Below are positions 14,352-22,714 of a stretch of DNA of 34,985 nt, piece by piece; the first letter of the stretch is position 1, and each line of letters begins with the position of its first letter. The DNA is from Desulfobacterales bacterium (lineage in GTDB: Bacteria; Desulfobacterota; Desulfobacteria; Desulfobacterales; UBA2156): positions 1 through 34,985 of the forward strand of contig DRHF01000096.1 of assembly GCA_011049715.1 (NCBI GenBank), given 5' to 3'. Both the position numbers and the translations under genes were made by a program. The notes below the pieces were generated by a model. The model did not search any database. It was not told the DNA's origin and saw only the letters and a list, made by a program, of their open reading frames with translations.

Positions 14352-15821
14352 TTATGCGGTTTTCATCCATTCACATAGTAGTCTAACGCCAAAACCGGTT
14401 CCGCCTTTTGGACAATACGCATTTCCCTTTTTGGAATATGCAGGACCGGCAATGTCAATATGAGCCCAGCTTGAAACTTCTGCAAACTCAGACAGAAACA
14501 ATGCCGCAGTAATGGCCCCACCCCATCTTGAACTTGCGAGGTTTTTAATGTCTGCCAAATCACTTTTTATCAATTCCTTATAATCGTCAGGTAAAGGAAG
14601 CCGCCAGCATCGTTCATATGTTTTCCCACCAGAAGATATGAGGGCATTCGCCAAGTCGTCATCATGTGAAAAAATACCAGCAATTTTTTCTCCAAGAGCC
14701 ATTACACAGGCTCCGGCTAATGTAGCCAGATCAATTATGGTATCTGGTTTGTATCTTTTTATGGCAAAAGAAATCGCATCAATTAGTATCAGTCTCCCCT
14801 CCGCATCTGTATTGCCGATTTCAACGGTTTTCCCAGCATAACTTTTTATAATGTCACCTGGACGTGTTGCTGTGCCGGATGGCATATTTTCAACGATTGG
14901 GATTACACCAATTACCTTTGTTTTTAAACCAAGTCTTGCAATTGTTATCATTGTGGCGGCTACTGCGGCCGCTCCGGCCATGTCCATCTTCATATCTTCA
15001 AGGGAACCGGATGGTTTGAGATTGATGCCGCCTGAATCAAAGGTTACCCCTTTCCCTACAAGGGTAACTGTTTTTTTTGCATTAGCCGGTCCATACTCCA
15101 TTAGAACGAGTCGAGCACTACTTCTGCTTCCCTCGGCAACCGCAAGCAATGCGTTCAGCTTTAATTTTTTCAGTTCTTTCTCATTAAGCACACGGACTTT
15201 TAGTTTTTCTTTTTTTGCTTTTGTAACAATAGCGCGAGCAAACTGTTCCGGTTTTTTATCATTAGGAGGTGTTGAAACCCAATTTCTCGCCAAAATCGTA
15301 CCCTCACAAATTATTTTTATTCGGCCAGGTAGTTGCCGATACTGCTTTGCTATTGCAGGAGTCGTCAGAAGACCTATGCTTTTAATTGGTTTGTTTTTCT
15401 TTTCTTTCTTATACTTATCAAAAATATGGTTTCCAAGGCAGGCACCTTCCAGTATAGATTCAAGAACAATGGGTATCTCTATTATTTTGTTTGAGGCAGA
15501 AGGAATCGCAATCAGAATTTCAGAAAAACCTTTTTTTATAAACTGTTGAACGCAATTACCCGCCATACTGCGATATGTTTCCGGTTTGACTTCGGAACCT
15601 TTTCCCATTCCGAAAAAATGGACTCTTTTTGCTTTTACATTGGGTAAGTTATAGAGAGTTATAGTCTCTGATTTTTTACCCTTAAATTCCTTCAACTTTT
15701 TTGCTTGTTGGACAAGTGTTTCTATTTCTTTTTCAGAAAATAGCTTTTCATCTTCGCATACGGGAACAACTATCACTTCCGCACTTGCCTTCTTTAATCC
15801 AACAGATATAAGCTGCAACAC
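14352..15821 (-). CDS. pepA: Leucyl aminopeptidase PepA (M17)
   Basis: The 489-residue product has the full M17 layout: an N-terminal macro-like domain (1-165) and a C-terminal catalytic domain. Metal and active-site residues are visible at K257, D262, D280, D339 and E341, within VGKGVTFDSGG (255-265) and the family signature NTDAEGRL (337-344). It removes N-terminal residues from peptides using two metal ions, normally as a hexamer in the cytoplasm; some homologues also bind DNA. The start is GTG 15821 with AGGAG 7 nt upstream. A strong promoter precedes it, and the radical SAM gene follows in the same operon. Confidence 0.95.
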   Translation of the reverse strand: MLQLISVGLKKASAEVIVVPVCEDEKLFSEKEIETLVQQAKKLKEFKGKKSETITLYNLPNVKAKRVHFFGMGKGSEVKPETYRSMAGNCVQQFIKKGFSEILIAIPSASNKIIEIPIVLESILEGACLGNHIFDKYKKEKKNKPIKSIGLLTTPAIAKQYRQLPGRIKIICEGTILARNWVSTPPNDKKPEQFARAIVTKAKKEKLKVRVLNEKELKKLKLNALLAVAEGSRSSARLVLMEYGPANAKKTVTLVGKGVTFDSGGINLKPSGSLEDMKMDMAGAAAVAATMITIARLGLKTKVIGVIPIVENMPSGTATRPGDIIKSYAGKTVEIGNTDAEGRLILIDAISFAIKRYKPDTIIDLATLAGACVMALGEKIAGIFSHDDDLANALISSGGKTYERCWRLPLPDDYKELIKSDLADIKNLASSRWGGAITAALFLSEFAEVSSWAHIDIAGPAYSKKGNAYCPKGGTGFGVRLLCEWMKTA

Positions 15822-15867
15822 GAGTTATCTCCTTTCTTGATGAGTCTCTATCCGAATATTTTACAAA

Positions 15868-15896
15868 AATATAGTTTAATCCCCCGAATGTGTCAA
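15868..15896 (-). promoter_or_regulatory. Sigma-70-type promoter of pepA-radical SAM operon
   Basis: On the minus strand TTGACA (15891-15896) is followed after exactly 17 nt by TATATT (15868-15873). It is 47 bp upstream of the pepA GTG. The -10 region shares a 14-bp word with DNA upstream of hsdM. Confidence 0.75.
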
Positions 15897-15928
15897 ATTA
15901 ACTCTTTAAACATTATTCAATGTTAGGG

Positions 15929-15956
15929 TTGACTTGACCCATTCGACTATTTTAAT
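15929..15956 (+). promoter_or_regulatory. Possible promoter of the purH::mazF-like gene
   Basis: TTGACT (15929-15934), a 16-nt spacer and TTTAAT (15951-15956) read toward the plus-strand gene at 16087, leaving a leader of about 120 nt. The match is fair rather than strong. Confidence 0.4.
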
Positions 15957-16086
15957 GTAGGTCAAACGATCGCTTGATATAATACTTCAATATATTTTTC
16001 CCTCTTTAAAACGATCCATTACATGAACTTCAGCCATAAAGAAAGGAGGTATCGGCAAATTTAAAACAAGGAGCCGATAAAAAATT

Positions 16087-16494
16087 ATGAGTATAAATAC
16101 TGTTAACAAAATTGATAACCTGGTAAAAGTACAGAATGTTTTAATTAGCATCTCTGATAAAACCGATCTGGATCTTTTTATTCCAAAACTGATTGAAATA
16201 AATTCTAAACCTTCCATCGGAGGTGAAATCCGCAAACAAAGACCAGCCGTCATCGTAAGCAACGATGCTGCCAATCTTCATTTGAACAGAGTCCAAGTCG
16301 TGCCCATAACGAGTAATGTTGATAAACTTTACCCAAGTGAAGCATATGTGACGTTTCGTGGTAAAAAGGTTAAGGCGATGGCCGATCAGATTACTACGGT
16401 AAGTAAAAAGCGGCTAATCAATTCAGCAGGATCGATTTCCAACACCGAGATGGAGGGCATCAGCAAGGCCATCACCACCCAACTCGACATTTAA
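16087..16494 (+). CDS. Chimeric ORF: PurH-like N-terminus joined to MazF/PemK toxin body
   Basis: Residues 1-42 resemble the start of PurH/IMP-cyclohydrolase-like proteins (KVQNVLISISDKTDL, compare the family's LxSVSDKxGL). From SIGGEIRKQRPAVIVSNDAAN onward the sequence is a MazF/PemK endoribonuclease: GEIRKQRPAVIV holds the catalytic-region arginine and VVPITSN the conserved threonine, and the remaining fold continues to the end. The normal MazF opening (RRGDIWLVxLxP) is missing, so the toxin lost its first strand and is expressed from another gene's start. AAGGAG is 15 nt before the ATG. No antitoxin gene adjoins it. It may be inactive or have altered control. Confidence 0.72.
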   Translation: MSINTVNKIDNLVKVQNVLISISDKTDLDLFIPKLIEINSKPSIGGEIRKQRPAVIVSNDAANLHLNRVQVVPITSNVDKLYPSEAYVTFRGKKVKAMADQITTVSKKRLINSAGSISNTEMEGISKAITTQLDI

Positions 16495-16533
16495 ACCCAA
16501 TACTGAACATTCATTCGCTCTCAGTGCAGCTTC

Positions 16534-16761
16534 ATGCATAATGCCGCGGATAGCAAAATGGGAACCATGGGGACGGCCTTCGGGAAATCACCGCAAACCG
16601 TTAAAGCACGAAGTCTTTTATGTTTTTGGGCGCATAGAAAGCTTGGCATGACAACCATCGAGATTGGAAGAAGGTTAAATATAAGCCAATCAGCAATGAG
16701 TCGTTCATCCATGAGAGGTCAAAAAATTGCAAGAGAGAATCAGTTGGAGCTAATTGATTAA
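16534..16761 (+). pseudogene. RAYT (Y1) transposase, C-terminal fragment
   Basis: The frame encodes SPQTVKARSLLCFWAHRKLG and MTTIEIGRRLNISQSAMSRS up to RENQLELID, the C-terminal helix-turn-helix tail of RAYT transposases. The HUH domain is missing, and the first dozen residues do not match the family. The 3' end and 30 bp beyond it are the same as those behind the N-terminal fragment at 9238-9471. Confidence 0.82.
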
Positions 16762-16791
16762 AACGCATGAAATCATAGACGTTTATTTTCC
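16747..16791 (+). repeat. 45-bp direct repeat, right copy
   Basis: This matches 9465-9509 at 44 of 45 positions in direct orientation. The two copies bracket about 7.3 kb of accessory genes. Confidence 0.9.
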
Positions 16792-17056
16792 TTAACACGG
16801 CAAAGGATAAACTGTCATGATCGGCGGCCGCTCGTGATTTAAATAAATAGTTTTTTGTTGTGTTTTGATAGCGGTTTGTGCAAGATACACAGGTCCATAT
16901 AGAATTTATCCTTTTCTTAAAATTTTGGTTAATTCAAATGGTTGAAAATATAAATGATACGGCGGCGCCAAGTCATACCAATTCTTTTCTTATTCAAGCG
17001 CGCAAACCGTTGTTTGGGATCGCAATCAAACCGCCGGTTATGCTTGGGGGCGCTTT
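16792..17056. other. Non-coding leader of the uroD-liv operon
   Basis: I find no gene here. The frame of the uroD-like gene is open for some codons upstream of its ATG, but without a start preceded by a ribosome site. An AT-rich stretch with TATAAA near 16950 could hold the operon promoter; the boxes are too weak to assign. Confidence 0.4.
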
Positions 17057-18121
17057 ATGTCTAAAACATTCGGCAGGCGGTTTGAAGATATTGTGGCCGG
17101 GAGAACCACAACCGATGTAATGGCAGCCATTTGGAACACAGCCCCGTTTCTCAATTCAATATTCAATATTGACCTCAAGCAGTATTACACAAATGCTCAA
17201 ACAAAACTAAAGGTCCAGTTGGACTTCCAGCGGCTTTTTCCGGATTTCATATGCTTCCCGGGTATTTGGGCGGACTATGGCGCTCTTTGTGAACCTTCGG
17301 CTTTTGGCTGTCCAATTACATGGCCAAACGGATCGGCTCCAATGACCCTTCCCGCTGTATCGTCTTTGTCTGAAGCCGTAGCCCTCAGACCGCCGAATCC
17401 AAAGAAAGACGGGTTTATGCCCATAGCCTTAAGCGAATACCAATATTTTCATGAAAATGCGGATCCCGACATTATCGATGAATATGGTTACCTGGACGGC
17501 GTGGCCGCATCGTTCGGCCCGGTAGAGCTTGCGGCCGTTATAATGGGGCATGAAAATTTTTTTGTAAGCCTGGCATCTCAACCGGCGAAAGTTCATGAGT
17601 TGTTAAAGGTGATGACGGAGTCTGTTATCATATGGCTTAAAGCCCAAGGGGACGTCAATGGGCCTCTGAAAAGGTTTTCGCTGGCGGATCATCTTCCGGG
17701 CCAGATCAGCCCGGCTATGTTCGATGAATTTTGGGCGCCGTATACCAAAGAGGTTTTGGATCAATTTCCGGAAGCTATGGTCCTGTACCATAATGAATAC
17801 CCCATTGGTTATGTCCACAAATTGGAGGAGCTGGGTTTTGATATTTTTAATTTTGGTGGGCCGCTGACTCCGGTAAAGCAATCTTTGGGAAACTCGGTGA
17901 CCCTGATGGGCAATATCGACCCGATTGAGGTGCTGCTTGGTGATGAACCGGAGGCAGTCAAAAGCGCGGTCATGGAATGTTTGAAAAAGGGAGCAACAGG
18001 GGGCCGATTCCTGCTATCTGCGGCCGGCGGCTTGGCTCCGCATACTCCTATTGACAACTTAAAAGCCATGGCCGAGGCATTGCGAACATATTTGGGATCT
18101 GAAAATCGGAAAGCTGGATAA
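17057..18121 (+). CDS. Uroporphyrinogen-decarboxylase-family protein (methyltransferase-like)
   Basis: The 354-residue protein has the URO-D/MtaA TIM-barrel layout: FGRRFEDIVAG at the start, YHNE (244-247), FDIFNFGGPL (261-270), MGNIDP (284-289) and a closing GRFLLSAAGGLAPHTPIDNL (317-335 region). In the corrinoid methyltransferases MtaA/MtbA, zinc is held by His and Cys residues, including a GC at the last motif. Here that place reads AAGG and no cysteine replaces it, so zinc-thiolate chemistry is unlikely. Members of this broad family are common in anaerobes beside transporters and corrinoid proteins. It lies 32 bp before livK, in one operon, so it probably acts on, or senses, the imported compound (inference). 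The ATG has only a weak GGGGG upstream. Confidence 0.8.
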   Translation: MSKTFGRRFEDIVAGRTTTDVMAAIWNTAPFLNSIFNIDLKQYYTNAQTKLKVQLDFQRLFPDFICFPGIWADYGALCEPSAFGCPITWPNGSAPMTLPAVSSLSEAVALRPPNPKKDGFMPIALSEYQYFHENADPDIIDEYGYLDGVAASFGPVELAAVIMGHENFFVSLASQPAKVHELLKVMTESVIIWLKAQGDVNGPLKRFSLADHLPGQISPAMFDEFWAPYTKEVLDQFPEAMVLYHNEYPIGYVHKLEELGFDIFNFGGPLTPVKQSLGNSVTLMGNIDPIEVLLGDEPEAVKSAVMECLKKGATGGRFLLSAAGGLAPHTPIDNLKAMAEALRTYLGSENRKAG

Positions 18122-18153
18122 TCATTAACATTTTATCAAAAAGGAGGAAAGAA

Positions 18154-19434
18154 ATGGCAGTCAAAAAAAAGACTATGGATCGTAGGAGTTTTATCAAGAA
18201 AACCGGACTACTTGGGATTGGCGCGGTTGCCGTGAATTTTGGTGTGCCCACGCTTCTCAGGGCGGCTCCAAAAACAATCAAAATAGGTTCGGTCCAACCG
18301 GTCACTGGGCCGCTGGCCGTGATCGGACAGGGCCAGCGGCGAGCCAATCTGATGGCTGTGGATTACATCAATGCCAACGGTGGAATTAAATCTATGGGCG
18401 GCGCCAAACTTGAATTGCTTTTAGGCGATTCAGAAACCAAGCCGGCTGTTGGGCGTACGGAAGCAGATCGCCTGATCAATAACGGCGCCAGCTTGATTGT
18501 CGGTCCGTTCCAGTCGGGAGCAGCCATGGCGATCGCCACGCTTTGCGAGCAGCGGCAGGTGCCTTTTGTCATGGACGTAGCCGCTTTGGACGCCATCACC
18601 AAGAAGGGCTACAAGTATACCTTCCGGGTGTTTATTACCGCCGGCGCGCTTATAGGCGGTGCAATCAAATACTTGAAAATGGTAACCGAATCAAGCGGTG
18701 TCATGCCAAAACGGGCAGTGGTGACAAACACCGCAGACCCGTTCGGCAAGGGCATGTCTGGCGGATTCATAAAGTTTCTTCAAAAGTCGGGTTTGCCCAT
18801 TGAAATCGTAGAGCGAGTTCAGTTCCCGCTGGGCATAAAAGACCTTTCAGCCGAAGTGGCCAAAATAAAGGCTGCCAGGCCGGATATTATTTTCCCGGTT
18901 TCACGCCCCGGCGATTCTGTGCTTCTGGTCAGGGAATTGTTTAAGCAGAGAGTTGAGCTGATGGGCATTTTTGGTCCCGGTTCGCCCGGCTGGTACGAAC
19001 AGGAAGTTATCAAGGACCTTGGCAAGCTGCTCCATTACGTCATGGTAAACCTACCCTGGATTAACCCGACCAGTCCAATTTACAACCGAGCCAACGCGGA
19101 TTACCTGAAAAAACACGGCAGATTTCTGGATACAAACAGCGCTTATGCGTACACCGGAATCCTGGTCATTGCCGACGTGCTTGAAAGAGCCGCTTCCACC
19201 AAGCCGGATGACATCGTGGCTGCTTTGAAAAAGACCAACATAGCCGATCACCCGCTGGTTGGGGGACCGATCAAGTTTGACGCCAAGGGAGACAACACCG
19301 GCGCTCGAACGGCTCTCATTCAGATCCAACCCGATAACGACCCGCTCAAAAAGGCGAAGATCCTGCTGCCAAAGAAGTTCGCCCAATCGGATAAGATTGT
19401 ATTTCCGGCGCCGCAATTGTGGGAAAGAGGTTAA
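18154..19434 (+). CDS. livK: Liv-type ABC transporter, Tat-exported solute-binding protein
   Basis: The 426-residue protein begins with a twin-arginine signal (DRRSFIKKTG, residues 9-18), a hydrophobic stretch and a likely cut near LRA-AP (37-38). The remainder is a type I periplasmic binding protein, with IKIGSVQPVTGPLAVIGQ and LIVGPFQSGAAMA, as in LivJ/LivK and amide- or aromatic-acid-binding relatives. Tat export suggests it folds in the cytoplasm first. A strong AAAGGAGG precedes the ATG. It sits between the uroD-like gene and livH. The ligand is not decidable from sequence; amino acids, urea/amides or aromatic acids are all seen in the family. Confidence 0.92.
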   Translation: MAVKKKTMDRRSFIKKTGLLGIGAVAVNFGVPTLLRAAPKTIKIGSVQPVTGPLAVIGQGQRRANLMAVDYINANGGIKSMGGAKLELLLGDSETKPAVGRTEADRLINNGASLIVGPFQSGAAMAIATLCEQRQVPFVMDVAALDAITKKGYKYTFRVFITAGALIGGAIKYLKMVTESSGVMPKRAVVTNTADPFGKGMSGGFIKFLQKSGLPIEIVERVQFPLGIKDLSAEVAKIKAARPDIIFPVSRPGDSVLLVRELFKQRVELMGIFGPGSPGWYEQEVIKDLGKLLHYVMVNLPWINPTSPIYNRANADYLKKHGRFLDTNSAYAYTGILVIADVLERAASTKPDDIVAALKKTNIADHPLVGGPIKFDAKGDNTGARTALIQIQPDNDPLKKAKILLPKKFAQSDKIVFPAPQLWERG

Positions 19435-19440
19435 TATAAT

Positions 19441-20313
19441 ATGGATCAAATGACCTTGGGTCTTCAACTAGCGGTCCAGGGTGTTCTACTGGGAGGGATC
19501 TACGGCCTCATCGCCGTTGGTCTCTCTCTTATTTTCGGAGTTATGGGGATTATCAATTTCGCCCATGGGCAGATGATTGTCCTGGGAATGTATATATCTT
19601 ACTGGATTTTGGTTCTGCTTGGTATTGACCCTTATTTAAATTTTATCGCCGGTGCATGCATTCTTTTCGCCATGGGTTATCTGCTGCAATCTTCAACGGT
19701 CAACAGAATACTGGATTTTCCGGAAGCCATGCAAGTTGTGCCTTTAGTGGCGGTGGGTCTTGTTTTGGAGAACCTGATTCTGATGTTTTGGGGACCGGAT
19801 CACCGCAGCCCGGAAACAGCTTTTAACCTTTCCACAATCTGGATCGATAAGATCATGATTGACGGATCAAAGCTGATCACCTTTGTTTTGGCCATAGTCC
19901 TGACTCTGGGCGTTTTTCTGTTTTTGAAAAAATCGAGCATTGGCAAATCCATTCGGGCGGCTGCGGACAACCGCACCGGTGCGGTGCTGGTGGGCATAAA
20001 TGTAAACCGAATCAACAATTTCGCATTTGGCCTGGGAGCGGCCACCACCGGGGCGGCCGGCGCGTTGCTTCTACCTTTAATGCCCGTGTCACCCTACATG
20101 GGACACGACTTTACTTTAACCGCGTTTGTGGTGGTTATACTGGGTGGTATGGGAAACCTTTGGGGCGCCTTGCTTGGAGGGCTAATACTTGGTCTGGCCG
20201 AATCTTTGTCCATTCTTGTGCTTCCACCGACCATGAAGCAGGTGGTAAGCTTTATCTTGCTTATAATAATCATGCTGTTCCGGCCGCAAGGCCTGCTAAA
20301 GGGCCACAAATGA
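19441..20313 (+). CDS. livH: Liv-type ABC transporter permease LivH
   Basis: The 290-residue product is a multi-spanning membrane protein with the family's opening GVLLGGIYGLIAVGLSLIFG and GIINFAHG motif, and the later ADNRTGAVLVGINVNRIN cytoplasmic loop that docks the ATPase. The C-terminal GGMGNLWGALLGGLILG is also typical. The gene follows livK after 6 bp and overlaps livM as ATGA, so coupling is tight. Confidence 0.94.
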   Translation: MDQMTLGLQLAVQGVLLGGIYGLIAVGLSLIFGVMGIINFAHGQMIVLGMYISYWILVLLGIDPYLNFIAGACILFAMGYLLQSSTVNRILDFPEAMQVVPLVAVGLVLENLILMFWGPDHRSPETAFNLSTIWIDKIMIDGSKLITFVLAIVLTLGVFLFLKKSSIGKSIRAAADNRTGAVLVGINVNRINNFAFGLGAATTGAAGALLLPLMPVSPYMGHDFTLTAFVVVILGGMGNLWGALLGGLILGLAESLSILVLPPTMKQVVSFILLIIIMLFRPQGLLKGHK

Positions 20314-21284
20314 AAAGGTTATACGTCTTTCTGGCCCTGCTTCTGGCCATATTGCTTATCCTCCCGCTGTTTCTGGATAAATACGTTTTGGGTATTTTTG
20401 TAATGATCTTTTTCTTCGCCTATATCGGCCAGTCATGGAACATTCTGACAGGTTACACCGGCCACATCTCACTTGGCCATGCTTTGTATTTGGGAATCGG
20501 TGCATACACATCAACCTATCTGGCTCAAACTTACGGTCTGAGTCCATGGATCGGTATGTTTATCGGCGGCGGAATGGCCGTTATTTTTTCCATGTTCCTT
20601 GGCTTTTTAGGTTTCAGGTTTGGGCTGCGCGGAGTTTATTTCGTTATATTGACTATTGCTTTTGCTGAAATAACAAGGCTGCTTGTTTCTCATATTGAGG
20701 CTTTAGGGTCTTTTTCGGGAATTTTTTTGGATTTCTCACCATCGTTTAAGAATTTTCAATTTCGCGGAAACAAAGCCTACTACTATATTTCTTTATGCTT
20801 TATGGTTTTGGCTGTGATTGTTACGCGGCTTATTGAAACTTCCCGCATAGGCCGATTTATGGTTGCTGTCCGTGAAGACGAGGAAGCGGCGGAATCCCTG
20901 GGGGTCAACGCCTTTAAATATTCCATGATCGCACTGGGGATATCAGCCTTTATGACCTCCCTGGGCGGAACTTTTTACGCAAACTTTATCTACTACCTGC
21001 ATCCAAATATTATGTTCGGCATGAATTTTTCAATTGAGCTTATTCTGCGGCCGATTGTGGGCGGTATGGGCACGGTTCTCGGCCCGGTGCTTGGTTCGTT
21101 CATCTTAACGCCGCTGTCTGAAATATCGCGAGTCTATTTTAGAAAAGGCGGGCTTGAAGGCCTGCATCTGGTGCTTTACGGAATATTAACAGTGTTGATT
21201 GTTTTATTTATGCGCCGTGGTGTGTTGGTTTATGTTAAAAAATTGTTAAACCCTATTTTAAAGTTGGAGGGCGAAAGCAAATGA
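20310..21284 (+). CDS. livM: Liv-type ABC transporter permease LivM
   Basis: The 324-residue protein starts at ATG 20310, which overlaps the livH stop; a longer open frame to 20160 exists but lies inside livH. It has several hydrophobic segments, the LTGYTGHISLGHALYLGIGAY motif of LivM and the cytoplasmic EDEEAAESLGVNAFKYS loop for ATPase contact. It pairs with LivH to form the channel. The stop overlaps the livG start as ATGA. Confidence 0.94.
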   Translation: MKRLYVFLALLLAILLILPLFLDKYVLGIFVMIFFFAYIGQSWNILTGYTGHISLGHALYLGIGAYTSTYLAQTYGLSPWIGMFIGGGMAVIFSMFLGFLGFRFGLRGVYFVILTIAFAEITRLLVSHIEALGSFSGIFLDFSPSFKNFQFRGNKAYYYISLCFMVLAVIVTRLIETSRIGRFMVAVREDEEAAESLGVNAFKYSMIALGISAFMTSLGGTFYANFIYYLHPNIMFGMNFSIELILRPIVGGMGTVLGPVLGSFILTPLSEISRVYFRKGGLEGLHLVLYGILTVLIVLFMRRGVLVYVKKLLNPILKLEGESK

Positions 21285-22012
21285 ACGCGCTTGAAACAAA
21301 TGCTTTGAGTAAAAGCTTTGGAGGCCTTAAGGCTGTTTCAGAGCTGGATCTGTCTTTAGGGCAAGGAGAAATTTTGGGGCTGATCGGCCCTAACGGCGCA
21401 GGTAAGACCACTGTATTTAACTGCCTGAGCAGGTTTTTACCCACGGATTCAGGGCAGACCATATTTTATGGAAGAGATATAACCGATCTTAAACCGCATG
21501 CGGTTTCACAGCTTGGGCTGGCCCGCACATTTCAGATAGTCAGACCGTTTCTGACAATTTCAGTCTTGGAAAACGTCATGGTCGGAGCGCTGGTCAAGGA
21601 AAAATCGGTAAAAAAGGCCAAGGCCCAATCAATGTCCATCTTAGAGCGGGTGGGACTTGAAGACGTTAAAAACAGGCCGGCGTCTGAACTGCCGCTGCCC
21701 AGAAGAAAAAGGCTGGAAATGGCCAGGGCCCTGGCCACAAAGCCGAAAGTCCTGCTGTTAGATGAAGTCATGGCCGGATTGAATCCAACCGAGGTGGATG
21801 AACTGATCGTGCTGTTAAAGAAAATCAACCGGCAGGGAATCAGTATTTTTTTAATCGAGCATGTGATGCGGGGTGTGATGGCCCTTTCAAATCGGGTGAT
21901 TGTTATCAATTACGGCGTGAAGATTGCAGAAGGCCCCCCGGATGAAGTGGTCAAAGACAAAGGCGTAATCGAAGCCTACCTAGGTAAGGAATTTTTAAGT
22001 GCTCAAGGTTAG
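21281..22012 (+). CDS. livG: Liv-type ABC transporter ATPase LivG
   Basis: The 243-residue protein has a Walker A (GPNGAGKTT), a Walker B (LLLDEVMAGL) and the switch histidine (LIEHVM). The ABC signature is unusual: where LSxGQ is normal it reads ELPLPRRKRLEMARAL. LivG proteins often have a relaxed signature (for example LPLAQ or LSYGQ), but the lack of both glycine and glutamine here is more extreme. It overlaps livM by 4 bp and livF by 14 bp. Confidence 0.93.
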   Translation: MNALETNALSKSFGGLKAVSELDLSLGQGEILGLIGPNGAGKTTVFNCLSRFLPTDSGQTIFYGRDITDLKPHAVSQLGLARTFQIVRPFLTISVLENVMVGALVKEKSVKKAKAQSMSILERVGLEDVKNRPASELPLPRRKRLEMARALATKPKVLLLDEVMAGLNPTEVDELIVLLKKINRQGISIFLIEHVMRGVMALSNRVIVINYGVKIAEGPPDEVVKDKGVIEAYLGKEFLSAQG

Positions 22013-22703
22013 TCAAATAGACGTTTATTATGGTGATCTTCAAGCCTTGCGAGACGTCGACATCGATGTCAAGCAAGGAGAAATCGTATCGGCGATCGGT
22101 TCCAACGGAGCAGGAAAATCTACTCTGTTAAAAACGATCTCGGGCATCCTCCGACCCCGGGACGGGGAGATCACTTTTAACGATAAAAACATTTCAAGAG
22201 CAGCATCATCTCACATCGTCGAACGCGGCATCAGCCATGTTCCTGAAGGTCGACAGATTTTTCCCTCCATGACAGTGTTGGAAAACCTGGAAATGGGCGC
22301 TCAGTTTCCACACAGCAAAAAAGTACGGCATCAAACCATGGAACAGGTGTTCGGTTATTTCCCCAGATTGAGAGAACGGATAGATCAGAAAGCAGGGACT
22401 TTGAGCGGCGGCGAGCAGCAAATGCTGGCCATGGGCCGCGGACTGATGTCGCTGCCTGCGCTGATGATGCTTGATGAGCCATCTTTAGGCCTTGCTCCGC
22501 TACTTGTAAGCACTATTTTCGAAATTATAGAGCAGATCAATCGTCAAGGGACGGCAATTCTTCTCATCGAACAAAATGTTTTTCACTCACTAAAATTTGC
22601 AGATCGTGCCTATGTTCTCGAAAACGGTCAGATCGTCATCCGTGGGGGGGGCAAGGAACTTTTGGAGAATTCACATATTCGAAAGACTTATCTCGGTTTG
22701 TAG
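21999..22703 (+). CDS. livF: Liv-type ABC transporter ATPase LivF
   Basis: The 234-residue protein has all ATPase motifs in standard form: GSNGAGKST (Walker A), LSGGEQQMLAMGRGL (signature), LMMLDEPSLGLAP (Walker B) and LLIEQN (switch region). The start is GTG 21999, with AAGGA 8 nt upstream inside the end of livG. It is the last gene of the uroD-like-livKHMGF operon. LivF and LivG form the ATPase heterodimer; the consensus signature in LivF and the odd one in LivG suggest one site works harder. Confidence 0.94.
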   Translation: MLKVSQIDVYYGDLQALRDVDIDVKQGEIVSAIGSNGAGKSTLLKTISGILRPRDGEITFNDKNISRAASSHIVERGISHVPEGRQIFPSMTVLENLEMGAQFPHSKKVRHQTMEQVFGYFPRLRERIDQKAGTLSGGEQQMLAMGRGLMSLPALMMLDEPSLGLAPLLVSTIFEIIEQINRQGTAILLIEQNVFHSLKFADRAYVLENGQIVIRGGGKELLENSHIRKTYLGL

Positions 22704-22714
22704 AGGAGTCGGTT

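Noticed and set aside
14851-15549. 232-residue plus-strand open frame
   Set aside because: It is an antisense shadow of pepA, which has full family motifs.
16824-16844. Rare 8-bp restriction words GCGGCCGC and ATTTAAAT 5 bp apart
   Set aside because: This could hint at cloning or adaptor sequence, but the flanks look like normal genomic DNA and no vector sequence is recognised. It is probably chance.
16878-17120. 80-residue open frame before the uroD-like gene
   Set aside because: It overlaps the uroD-like start in another frame and has no ribosome site or family pattern.
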